A stretch of DNA of 64,000 nt from Frischella perrara. GTDB taxonomy: Bacteria; Pseudomonadota; Gammaproteobacteria; Enterobacterales; Orbaceae. The stretch covers positions 1,985,192 to 2,049,191 of the forward strand of contig NZ_CP009056.1 of NCBI RefSeq assembly GCF_000807275.1, in the 5' to 3' direction. Position numbers and translations under genes: made by a program. The notes beneath the pieces were generated by a model, which worked only from the letters and a program-made list of their open reading frames with translations, did no database searches and was not told where the DNA came from. Each line of letters begins with the position of its first letter. Within the stretch, counting starts at the first letter, position 1. This document shows, piece by piece, positions 50,427 to 58,922 of the stretch.

Positions 50427-51001
50427 TAATGCGACAGAGAATGAAACAGATTCAGTTACCCGATGATAAATCAGCTAAAATTGAATTATTAAAACATGTA
50501 TTATTCGGTGCTTTAATAGAATTTAATGACACATTAGAAGTGATCAGTAGTAACACGCCAACAATTTGCCCCACTTATGTAATTATTGATGCTATACATC
50601 GCCCCGATATTACTGTGCTATTTGAAGGATATAACCTTGATTGGCGCTGTTTATGGAAAGGGGAAAGCGCTGAAAAATTTGCACTCCATGCACCTTATAT
50701 CGCACAACTTAAGGAAGATAATGAATTTACAGATTGGTTATTATCTCAGGGATTTGGTAAAGGATGGGGTATTTTCTTACGTAGTTATTATTCCATCAAT
50801 GAATTAACTGATCATTTACGTAAATTCAATCAAGTATACAGTGATGTAGATAAAATTTGGTTAATGTTTCGTTATTACTCACCCGTAGCTATAAAACAAG
50901 TCTTGCCTTATTTACCAGGCAATGATTTTATCGATTTTATGCGACAGATTAATCAATTGATGTCAGAAGTATCCGAAAAAAGTCTGATGATAATTAGATG
51001 A
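50423..51001 (+). CDS. DUF4123-type T6SS effector adaptor (Tap/TEC)
   Basis: The 192-residue protein has the DUF4123 pattern: YVIIDAIHRPDITVLFEGYNLDWRCLWKGESAE, APYIAQLKEDNEFTDWLLSQGFGKGWGIFLRS, LTDHLRKF and IWLMFRYYSPVAIKQVLPYL. DUF4123 adaptors load a cognate effector onto VgrG and are not secreted. The position, directly after vgrG with overlapping stop/start and directly before the carrier-like gene, is typical. The probable cargo is encoded by 51025 and/or 52305. Confidence 0.88.
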   Translation: MIMRQRMKQIQLPDDKSAKIELLKHVLFGALIEFNDTLEVISSNTPTICPTYVIIDAIHRPDITVLFEGYNLDWRCLWKGESAEKFALHAPYIAQLKEDNEFTDWLLSQGFGKGWGIFLRSYYSINELTDHLRKFNQVYSDVDKIWLMFRYYSPVAIKQVLPYLPGNDFIDFMRQINQLMSEVSEKSLMIIR

Positions 51002-51024
51002 ATTTATAAGAAAAGGGAAACTAA

Positions 51025-52275
51025 ATGGATGAACAAACAGGTGTAAGTACCCATGACGTACCTGATGATGGTCTACTATCGAGCAGTAACGAGCAAATAA
51101 AACCCTGCCAAGTTTTAGATGGAATAATGCAGATAGAAGATGAAGAAAAGGCACTGGAGTTGATAAAAAAAATCGCTAGTTTATTGAGTATGGATTTAGA
51201 AGAATCACCATCTGAGGAAAATGAGTGGGTTAATGCTGTAACCGAACCTCAACCCCTAGGGGTACCTTGGAGCGATTTTGAAAACTGTATTCAAGAAATG
51301 AGTAATAAAAATACAGATGGAAAAGAAAATGATAACATATCCCAAAATTTAGCTTATCTGAGCGAAGAATTACTTAAAATGGATGAGTTATTTGATAAAG
51401 TAAAGAATAAAATAGGCGAAGAAAAACTCGTAGCCTTTTTAGGCTTATTCTCTCTTGCTAGTCGTAAAAGTAATCCCGCTGGTGAAAATAATAAAAAAGG
51501 TAAATGGAAAGTAGAAATTAATGGAAAAAAAATTAATGCTAAAAATGCCGAATTCAAGGTTGATTTTAAATTAAAACATGATTATGTCGTAGTTAGTTCA
51601 GATGGTTATGATATAGGAAATAAAGGTGATAATGTTTTTAGGACAGGATCAACATTTTGTAATGACAATTTTACTATCTGCGTCTCTCCTCAATTTACTC
51701 GCCATATCCGTTCTTATGATTATGAGGGAAAAGAAACTTATAAAGTAGAGGCTACTCAAGTAAAAACGATTGATGAATTAGCTGACTTACTTATTGATGA
51801 AATTTACGACACTATTAAGTTAAATAACACAGTGGATTGGTATACAGATACAACATTGACTGCAGTAGAAATAGTGTTAACAGTTGCTGCAATCTGTACG
51901 GGTGTAGGCGGTGCTTTGGTGGCAACCACAAAGCTAGCGCGAGCAGCATCAATCGGTATGGTAGTAATGGAAAGCAGTAATTTGATTGAGACTACCACCC
52001 GTTTTCTTGGTCCGAATCATACTGGTTATAACCCTCTTTTAGAAGCTTCTCGCTATTTAGATAAAAAAATTGCGAAAGATCGTCACCCTTTTGAAGCTAC
52101 ATTTCATGGACTCAATATGATGATTGCTTTTGGAAAAAAACCTGTGACAAAAGTTTTGTCTGCATTAACAACCGGGGCAGCAGGTACCGCAGCAGGAATA
52201 TACTTAATTATTGACGATGGTGGTGAGCAACAAGTCATTGAAAGTTTTGAAAACGTGAATTGTGATACACACTAA
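51025..52275 (+). CDS. T6SS cargo/carrier-like protein with hydrophobic segments
   Basis: I do not recognise a named family for this 416-residue protein. The N-terminal 140 residues are acidic and helical, and residues about 160-240 look beta-rich. Two hydrophobic stretches occur at about 277-312 (TAVEIVLTVAAICTGVGGAL...) and 377-397 (LSALTTGAAGTAAGIYLII). Such helical/hydrophobic modules between a DUF4123 gene and a toxin gene usually belong to the N-terminal part of a T6SS effector. No toxin domain is seen at its own C-terminus; the nuclease-like domain is in the next gene, 29 bp away in another frame. GGGAAA precedes the ATG. Confidence 0.7.
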   Translation: MDEQTGVSTHDVPDDGLLSSSNEQIKPCQVLDGIMQIEDEEKALELIKKIASLLSMDLEESPSEENEWVNAVTEPQPLGVPWSDFENCIQEMSNKNTDGKENDNISQNLAYLSEELLKMDELFDKVKNKIGEEKLVAFLGLFSLASRKSNPAGENNKKGKWKVEINGKKINAKNAEFKVDFKLKHDYVVVSSDGYDIGNKGDNVFRTGSTFCNDNFTICVSPQFTRHIRSYDYEGKETYKVEATQVKTIDELADLLIDEIYDTIKLNNTVDWYTDTTLTAVEIVLTVAAICTGVGGALVATTKLARAASIGMVVMESSNLIETTTRFLGPNHTGYNPLLEASRYLDKKIAKDRHPFEATFHGLNMMIAFGKKPVTKVLSALTTGAAGTAAGIYLIIDDGGEQQVIESFENVNCDTH

Positions 52276-52304
52276 AAATAATAATACAAAAGCGAGGTAC
52301 ATTA

Positions 52305-53183
52305 ATGAGAGGGAGAGCAACAATAAAAGTTGTTAATAGTAAAAATGTTAATAATTACGAAATAGCAAAATTATTTGATTTACAAAATACTAAACAAATC
52401 AAAGCTGTTACTTACATTTTTACCCAGCATCTTAAAAATGCCACGATTCATATAATTGGTCCTTTACCTAATGGCACAAGTGTTTTACGTATAACGGCAA
52501 AACCATTAAGCGGAGAGAAAATTTTAAAAGCTCATGTTGAAATAAATTTGACGGGTGATGAATTGAATAAATTCCTTTTAAAGCAAGAATTTTACGATGC
52601 ACTAGCTATAACTAAATTAAATCAATTTACTGGCTATATGGGAGAGCAAATATTAATGGATTATGCTCTTAACGGTATATTGCACAATAAAGCTTATATG
52701 AAAACGTTGGGTAAAATAAAAGCGAAAACTTTTCATGAGGCCACTGGTAAAACAATTAAAAGTAATAGGGTGTGGGCAATTCAAAATAGAAGTGGACATG
52801 GTATTGATTTTCTTGCTGAAGTAGAACCCTTCCCTCCTGAGCCAAAATATATTACTATTGATGCCAAATCAACATTACGTGGCAAATACGGTGATTACGC
52901 AACACCTCGTGGGCCTAGTTTAGGTGATAAACAGGAAAGCCCCGTTAATAATTTATTATATCATTTAAGAAAAGCTATACGTAAATATGCAACAGATAAC
53001 CCTTATAACCTTTCTAAAAAAGAGTTTTACGATTTTGAACAACTTATTAATTATATAAGTTTGAATAGAAAATTAGTTGATGGTTATGTTGCTAACATAG
53101 GTTTAACAAAAGGATTCAATGTTGCTAAAAATTCAAAATATGGTGAACTGATCGTTTTAGAGAAAATAAAGGAGAAAACATAG
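52305..53183 (+). CDS. PD-(D/E)XK-type nuclease, candidate T6SS DNase toxin
   Basis: The 292-residue protein carries a restriction-endonuclease-like active-site pattern: Glu in YMGEQILMDYAL, Asp168 in GHGIDFLAE, and Asp186-x-Lys188 in YITIDAKST. The spacing suits the PD-(D/E)XK fold also found in PoNe-type T6SS DNases. The first 100 residues are beta-rich and without known motif. It sits between the carrier-like gene and a probable immunity gene and has its own GAGG ribosome site. A non-toxin nuclease is possible, but the context favours an antibacterial effector. Confidence 0.72.
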   Translation: MRGRATIKVVNSKNVNNYEIAKLFDLQNTKQIKAVTYIFTQHLKNATIHIIGPLPNGTSVLRITAKPLSGEKILKAHVEINLTGDELNKFLLKQEFYDALAITKLNQFTGYMGEQILMDYALNGILHNKAYMKTLGKIKAKTFHEATGKTIKSNRVWAIQNRSGHGIDFLAEVEPFPPEPKYITIDAKSTLRGKYGDYATPRGPSLGDKQESPVNNLLYHLRKAIRKYATDNPYNLSKKEFYDFEQLINYISLNRKLVDGYVANIGLTKGFNVAKNSKYGELIVLEKIKEKT

Positions 53184-53184
53184 C

Positions 53185-54141
53185 ATGGTCTCTATTAATG
53201 AAATTAATAAGTATTATAATAAATATGTTTTTTTGAAAAAAGATCTGAATGATTATCAAAAAACTGAAATTAATAGGTTTGAATCTGGATTAGAGAATAT
53301 TTATAAAGAAAATAAAGAATATATTATAGGTTATACATCAATCAAGATGTCTGATATGAAAGAATTCCATTCTACCCTTTATCTAAACTCTAAACAAGAA
53401 AGGAATCCTTATTTATGTGGTTATATTGCTACATCAGCATTAAATTTGTTACTTGACTATTATAATATATATCCACAACAAGACCGTTTTATATATAATC
53501 TATCAGATCATGGTCAAATCTTACTAATGATGTTTGCCTGTAACCGATTTGAGTTAATTGTGCCTTGCTACCCTAAAATTGTTGAAAGTATTCTCAATGG
53601 TAATATGAGCCGAAGTTTACCTTGGGGGGGGGATGGTAGAGGTAATGTTGTACCACCGAGACCACAGCGCTTAGGAGTATTAGCGATTGAAATGATGGCT
53701 AGTGAACGTAAACAAACCATTGATTGGAATAACGCAAATATCCCAATTGACCCTTTTTATCATCGTTTTTGTCATGAAGCACTATATAGTACCAATGAAA
53801 ATGAATTGGTATACTGGTTAACAAAGCTTTGTGATAATCATTTAGAATGGGTATCACTATTTCTTGATAATGATGAAAAGCAGCCAGCAACTGGTTATGA
53901 AATTGATGATGAGATGTTATTTCTTTGGCCGTTTGAATATCAGGCAGTCAAAAATTTTCGAGCTCGTCATGGTCTTTCTACCCCAGAAATTGATCACCCT
54001 CTGTTAAAGACACCAATGGCAATTGACCATTTCCCTAATTTTGCAACATGGCAAAAACCAATGTGGTTTGACAAGATGGTAGATAAAGTAATAGAAGTAA
54101 ATCCTGAACTAAACTTTATTAAAGAGTTATTTAATTCATGA
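53185..54141 (+). CDS. Probable immunity protein for the adjacent nuclease (contains a 9-G tract)
   Basis: The 318-residue soluble helical protein starts one base after the nuclease stop. The segments YLCGYIATSALNLLLDYYNIYP, and FLWPFEYQAVKNFRARHGLSTPEIDHPLLKTP near the C-terminus, recall the two-part helical PoNi-type immunity proteins (DUF1910/DUF1911), but I cannot confirm the family. A run of nine G at 53624-53632 encodes WGGD within PWGGDGRGNVVPP, very unusual in this AT-rich sequence and a likely slippage site. The stop overlaps the next gene by ATGA. Confidence 0.65.
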   Translation: MVSINEINKYYNKYVFLKKDLNDYQKTEINRFESGLENIYKENKEYIIGYTSIKMSDMKEFHSTLYLNSKQERNPYLCGYIATSALNLLLDYYNIYPQQDRFIYNLSDHGQILLMMFACNRFELIVPCYPKIVESILNGNMSRSLPWGGDGRGNVVPPRPQRLGVLAIEMMASERKQTIDWNNANIPIDPFYHRFCHEALYSTNENELVYWLTKLCDNHLEWVSLFLDNDEKQPATGYEIDDEMLFLWPFEYQAVKNFRARHGLSTPEIDHPLLKTPMAIDHFPNFATWQKPMWFDKMVDKVIEVNPELNFIKELFNS

Positions 54142-54860
54142 GATTAACTCAGGATAGTTTAACTATTGTTAAACAAAATCAGCTACGTGCTTTTTGTGAA
54201 AGAGGAGCGGATATTTTAATTCGCTTATATCCTGATGTTATTCAATGGAGGGATTTGTCTCACCAATCACTTTTAAACTTAATAACAGATACTTATATTT
54301 GGACTGAAGAACATGCAAGATCAAGTCAACTTTTAGCAGTTAGAATTGCATGTGCACGGTTGTGTTTAGGTTCTTTTTTTATGCAAGATCCTCGTTACAG
54401 CGATTTACAAAATATTGTTAAACAGCAAATGAGTTTATATCGTTTAACCGATGATGATCCCATCAATCAATATTTGTTAACGATTAAATCTGATTGGTCG
54501 AAAGATGCTTTTAAGGAACAATTACCGCAATTAAGTGAATTATCAACCTCAATTCTAACTTATTTAGATTATGAAGATTGGATGAAACGTTTATTAATTA
54601 ATGACTGGCGCATTTCTAAACCTAAAGAAAATCAAGAACAACAAGCGTTATTTCAAACACTAACATTACGGGCTCGAAATGAACTAAAAAGTAGTGATGA
54701 ATTTCTCACTTTTCTTCTTACCGTTGCACAGTATTATGACGGTATTAATTGTTTTAATGATCCATTAAGCATACGTTGGTTCGAAAAAATAATACATAAT
54801 GCACCAACATTAACTCATAATAATATTATATCTGCTTTTAAACCATCAGGAGGTTATTAA
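54138..54860 (+). CDS. Unknown protein of the vgrG island
   Basis: This 240-residue, mostly helical cytosolic protein is unfamiliar to me. It has LRAFCERGADILIRLYPDVIQWRD, TYIWTEEHARSSQLLAVRIACARLCLGS and SDEFLTFLLTVAQYYDG. No membrane segment or catalytic motif is visible. It overlaps the immunity gene (ATGA) and ends at the start of the PAAR gene (also overlapping), so it is tightly coupled within the operon. By position it could help load the PAAR tip or be a second immunity or accessory factor. Confidence 0.65.
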   Translation: MRLTQDSLTIVKQNQLRAFCERGADILIRLYPDVIQWRDLSHQSLLNLITDTYIWTEEHARSSQLLAVRIACARLCLGSFFMQDPRYSDLQNIVKQQMSLYRLTDDDPINQYLLTIKSDWSKDAFKEQLPQLSELSTSILTYLDYEDWMKRLLINDWRISKPKENQEQQALFQTLTLRARNELKSSDEFLTFLLTVAQYYDGINCFNDPLSIRWFEKIIHNAPTLTHNNIISAFKPSGGY

Positions 54861-55156
54861 TGAGCCGAGCTGTAGCATTAAAAGGGCATCATCATACTTG
54901 TCCCGATAAAGAAGGAAACGTGCCGCATGTAGGTGGTCCAATTGTTCAATGCCAACAGGACTTTGTTAAAATAAATGGTGTCCCTATTGCATTAGTGGGG
55001 GATCAGTTATTATGTGAAGGTGCGGGTGTAATTGATACAATAGCAACCGGTTCCAGTTGCGTGAGAATAAATGGTATTCCTGTAGCCAGAATCGGTGATG
55101 CGACAGCACATGGAGGTACAATTGACGAAGGTGATAGTAGTTTAAAGATAGACTAA
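54860..55156 (+). CDS. PAAR-domain spike-tip protein
   Basis: The 98-residue protein has the PAAR repeat arrangement: HHHTCPDKEGNVPHVGGPIV, VKINGVPIALVGDQLLCEG, VRINGIPVARIGDATAHGGTIDEG. PAAR proteins cap the VgrG trimer with a zinc-stabilised cone. It is a stand-alone PAAR with no fused toxin and is the last gene of the island operon. The AGGAGG at 54849-54854 is a near-perfect ribosome site. Confidence 0.95.
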   Translation: MSRAVALKGHHHTCPDKEGNVPHVGGPIVQCQQDFVKINGVPIALVGDQLLCEGAGVIDTIATGSSCVRINGIPVARIGDATAHGGTIDEGDSSLKID

Positions 55157-55179
55157 AATGACTATGAATGTGATTTTCT

Positions 55180-55227
55180 ATATGATCTGACTTAAATAAC
55201 ATATTCAATTTTTATGTCAGGTCATAT
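55180..55227. terminator. Hairpin downstream of the PAAR gene
   Basis: A 12-bp stem (ATATGATCTGAC with GTCAGGTCATAT, one G-U pair) closes a 24-nt loop 23 bp after the PAAR stop. There is no clear U-tract outside the stem; a T5 run lies in the loop. Termination is plausible but uncertain. Confidence 0.35.
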
Positions 55228-55415
55228 ATTAAGATAATCTTTATTGCCACTTTAAATATTAAAGTTATATTTCCTCATTATTAGTTTTAGTAAATACTTA
55301 ACAAGTATCAGACTTCTTTGATGAGAACTTTGCACTTTCTATTATATCGTCGTCATCCTTATCTTCTTCATGAATATTAAATTACCTCAGTAATAGTAGA
55401 AGAATAAATAGCCTA

Positions 55416-55490
55416 GAAGCACTCAGTTGGAAACAAAATAAACAATAGTACTCAAAAAGGTGTTGTCATAACGCAAAATTTTTGTATAAT
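55416..55490 (+). repeat. Direct repeat, right copy
   Basis: This is the partner of 48111-48185, with 44 identical bp then a diverged part of equal length. It contains an orphan piece of the yhhL 3' end, with no upstream yhhL body, followed by the promoter that serves tRNA-Gly. It marks the right edge of the inserted vgrG island. Confidence 0.92.
55463..55490 (+). promoter_or_regulatory. tRNA-Gly promoter
   Basis: TTGTCA (55463-55468) and TATAAT (55485-55490) are separated by 16 bp and lie 30 bp ahead of the tRNA 5' end. The GC-containing stretch between the -10 element and the tRNA fits a stable-RNA leader. Confidence 0.75.
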
Positions 55491-55520
55491 GAGCACCGTC
55501 TTTTCGAGACTACTTCAAAT

Positions 55521-55596
55521 GCGGGAATAGCTCAGTTGGTAGAGCGCAACCTTGCCAAGGTTGAGGTCGCGAGTTCGAACCTCGTTTCCCGCTCCA
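55521..55596 (+). tRNA. tRNA-Gly (anticodon GCC)
   Basis: The 76-nt cloverleaf has acceptor arms GCGGGAA/TTCCCGC, a D arm AGCTCAGTTGGTAGAGC, an anticodon loop TTGCCAA with GCC at 55554-55556, a T arm with GTTCGAA, discriminator T and an encoded CCA. It reads GGC/GGU codons. It is intact and follows its own promoter. tRNA genes are frequent island insertion sites; here the island lies upstream of the gene rather than at its 3' end. Confidence 0.98.
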
Positions 55597-56123
55597 ATCC
55601 TTTATTGATAATTTAATCAAGTCCATCTTAATATGTCTAAAATATCAAGGAACATATAATATTTTTCATCGACTAGCATACAATTAAAATCAAACAAACG
55701 TGCACATAGAAATGTGCAGTGATTCCATAATTTTTTAAATTTTAGTATTTTGGTAGTATTCCCAATGGGCAAAATTAATTCGTAATTAAAGACATGTTAG
55801 TTACATTTGTTTGTTATTATGAAAAAAGCTAACCAATAAACTACTTACTTTTCTATAATAAGTTATTAACAATATAGGCTATTATCACTAGCATCACAGA
55901 TTTCTGATAGTACCGTAAGTCACTTGATTTATTGCAAGTGCTATCATTTATACTGAATTTCTTTGCACTTTAGTACAGTTTTTTAAATTATAAAATTAAT
56001 CTATAATGAAAAGGCAGCAAGTAATCTAATTCAATTTTTACAATAAATTATTAATTTAAATAGATAGTTAACCTAAATTAACATTTATTTACTATGCTGT
56101 TATATAATAATAAGGAATACGAC
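55597..56123. other. 527-bp AT-rich gap after tRNA-Gly
   Basis: I see no gene, repeat of the tRNA 3' end, or strong terminator here. Short inverted repeats such as CACTTG/CAAGTG (55921-55940) are probably chance. The promoter of the second vgrG unit should lie at the right end, where AAGGAA at 56112-56117 is its ribosome site. Confidence 0.55.
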
Positions 56124-58910
56124 ATGCTAGAACCATTTAAGAGCGCTAAGGAATTACTTGAAAGCCAACTAAACAGCAATAATCAATAGACTTTACAAAT
56201 CAATGACTTAAATATACCAATATCCGTCCATACAGTCACTGGAGAAGAAGCATTAAACAAACCATGGCGTTATGAAATTATTTTTACCTCCATTGATAAA
56301 ATAATATCGCCTAATTTAATTCTTAATCAAAAAGCAAGTTTTACTTTTGAGCCACATTCGACATCTTTACTATCACAACAAATAAGCTCATTGATACCTT
56401 CTGAACAACCACGCACTTTATATGGTGTAATTACTGAATTTGGTTTGATATCAGTCAATAAACAAGAAGCACGATATAAAGTCATACTAAAACCACGATT
56501 AGCTCTATTAGAACTACACAATGACAATGCTATTTATCAAAATCAAAGTGTCATTGAAGTAATTGAACAAACATTACGTAAACACCAATTTACCGGAATA
56601 GACTATCGTTTAGAATTACATGAAACTTATCCTATACGTGAATTCATTACTCAATGGCAAGAAAGTGATTTAGCTTTCATTCAGCGATTATTAGCTGATA
56701 TTGGTGTTTGGTTCTGCTTTGAAACAAATGATAAGCACAAATGTGAAGTAATGGTGATAAGTGATTCAGAACAAGGTCATATTAATGGTGGTAGCATTGT
56801 TTATAAACAACCGAGTGGTACAGTGGATAATGGCACACTTAGCATTTGGGATTTACAACAACACAGTAAATCCGTTCCGCAATCCGTGCTAGTTAAAGAT
56901 TATAATTATCGTGAATCTAACAATGATATGCTAGCCAATGCCAATAGCCAACCTAATGATAGCACAACTGTCGGTATTCAGTATCTTTTAGATCAGCATT
57001 ATAAACAAAAGGATAACAAAGATATTGTGGAAACCGGTAGCTGGTACGCTAAAATTCGTCACCAGCAATATATAAGTGAACAAAATATTATCAAAGGTAA
57101 AACTAATCAATACCACTTAGCACCAGGACAACATATTACCCTCTTAGAAAATCCCCTCGAAACTAGTTTAAGTGAAGGCTTAATTATTCTTAGTACCCAA
57201 AGTCAAGGCAACCGTACCGATAGTTATTATATTGAATTTACAGCAATGCCATTTAATCTATTAAAACCATACCGTCCACCATTGCTACCAATGCCCAAAA
57301 TTAACGGCACGTTACCAGCAACGATCACCAGTCCTGATAATGATACATATGGATATATTGATACTCACGGACGCTATCGGGTTAAATTTAATTTTGATCT
57401 GAAAACATGGAAAAATGGCGAAGAAAGTTTATGGTTAAGGTTAGCAAAACCCTATTCCGGTGATACCTATGGTTTCCATTTCCCATTAATAGATGGGACT
57501 GGTGTCGCCGTTGCCTTTACCAATGGTAACCCCAATCGTCCCTATATTGCTCATGCAATGCATGATAGTTCTCATCCCGATCATGTTTCAACAGCAAATA
57601 AACACCGCAATGTTATTCGAACACCTGCCAATAATAAATTACGTATGGATGATAAGCGTGGACAAGAACACATAAAGCTTGCTACAGAATATGGTAAAAC
57701 TCAGCTTAATTTAGGACATTTGGTTAATAACAATAAAGAACAACGTGGAGAAGGTTTTGAATTACGAACCGATGAATGGGGAACAATCGCTGCTAACAAA
57801 GGATTATATTTAACCACTCAAACCGAAGCTAGGGCACAAGGAAAACAACTTGATATGCAAGGCGCCATTGCGCAACTAGAAAGTGCTCTTTCCATTGCCA
57901 AAGCTCTTCAAAATGCAGCTATTCAAGCACAAGCTCACCCAACCGACACAGAGAGTCAAAGTCAACTAAAAGCTAATCTTAGTCAACTAACAGAAAGCGG
58001 TATACTCGCTTATGCACAGGAGGGCATCGCCTTAACTAGCCCAGAGAATATTCAACTATCATCGGGGAATAGTGTAACACTTGCAGCTAACAATCAAACC
58101 GATATTAATGCGCTCAACAATATTACCCTATCTTCCGGTGAAGCAATAGGATTATTCGCTCACAAAAATGGAATAAAATTACTTTCAAATCAAGGGAATG
58201 TTGAAGTACAAGCGCAAAATTCCGACCTATCTATAGCAGCCAAACAAGATATTAAAATTGACAGTGTTGATAGCAAAGTTGCTTTATCCGCGGTAAAAGA
58301 CATTGAATTAATTTGCGGAGGATCCTATATCAAAATAAATAGTGAAGGAATAACACTTGGTACTGCTGGGAGTGTCTCAATTAAAAGTGCAGCTTTTCAA
58401 AAGATGGGACCGGCGGTATTAAATTATCGTTCAACATTATTATCTGGTGAAATTCCCAAAACCTTTACTGAACAAGATAAACGACAAGGTATTACACTAT
58501 ATCTTGAAACAGATGATGGTTATCCGATTCCTACAACTAAATATCAAGTGCGTTTCGAAAATGGTGAATTCAGGCAAGGACGTTTAGATCGGGAAGGGAA
58601 AGTAGTATTGAAGCATGTGCCTCCAAACATGGATTATTATTATCAATTTCCAGACGATGATGACATCATATCAAAAGCCAATGCCCAACGTCTAAACAAA
58701 GCAATAAAAACAATAAATTCAGAACAAATTATTGGTTATTTAGCTTATTCGAAAACTATCGTTCACAAAACAATTGAAGCATACAAAGAGATATATGATG
58801 AGGATATGATAAAAGCTATTTATTTAGCTTTAGGACCATTCCATAAAGATAAAAAAGCTATTGATTATCTTTTTGCAAAAGCAAATATAAAAAGGAATAA
58901 CAATAAATAA
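56124..58910 (+). pseudogene. vgrG: Second VgrG (TssI), interrupted by an in-frame amber codon
   Basis: The frame begins at ATG 56124 behind AAGGAA, runs 21 codons, meets TAG at 56187-56189, and then continues open in the same frame to TAA at 58908-58910. Residues just after the TAG (TLQINDLNIPISVHTVTGEEALNKPWRYEIIF) are normal VgrG N-terminal sequence, so this is a nonsense mutation. No ATG, GTG or TTG in frame occurs before TTG 56391, which would cut into the gp27-like domain. Downstream parts are intact: EFITQWQESDLAFIQRLLADIGVWFCFE, the OB-fold, a DUF2345-like region and a C-terminal transthyretin-like extension (about the last 140 residues) that would connect to the effector encoded next. 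Confidence 0.75.
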
Positions 58911-58922
58911 TAAGGAATAACC

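Larger units (their letters stand above)
55157..55520. other. 364-bp gap between PAAR gene and tRNA-Gly
   Basis: It contains an imperfect hairpin (55180-55227), a possible minus-strand coding remnant (about 55298-55372) and the right copy of the direct repeat with the tRNA promoter. No intact gene is seen. Confidence 0.6.

Noticed and set aside
55597..56123. Attachment-site duplication of the tRNA-Gly 3' end
   Set aside because: I looked for a second copy of the tRNA T-arm/acceptor sequence near the islands and saw none. The duplication lies on the 5' side of the tRNA instead.
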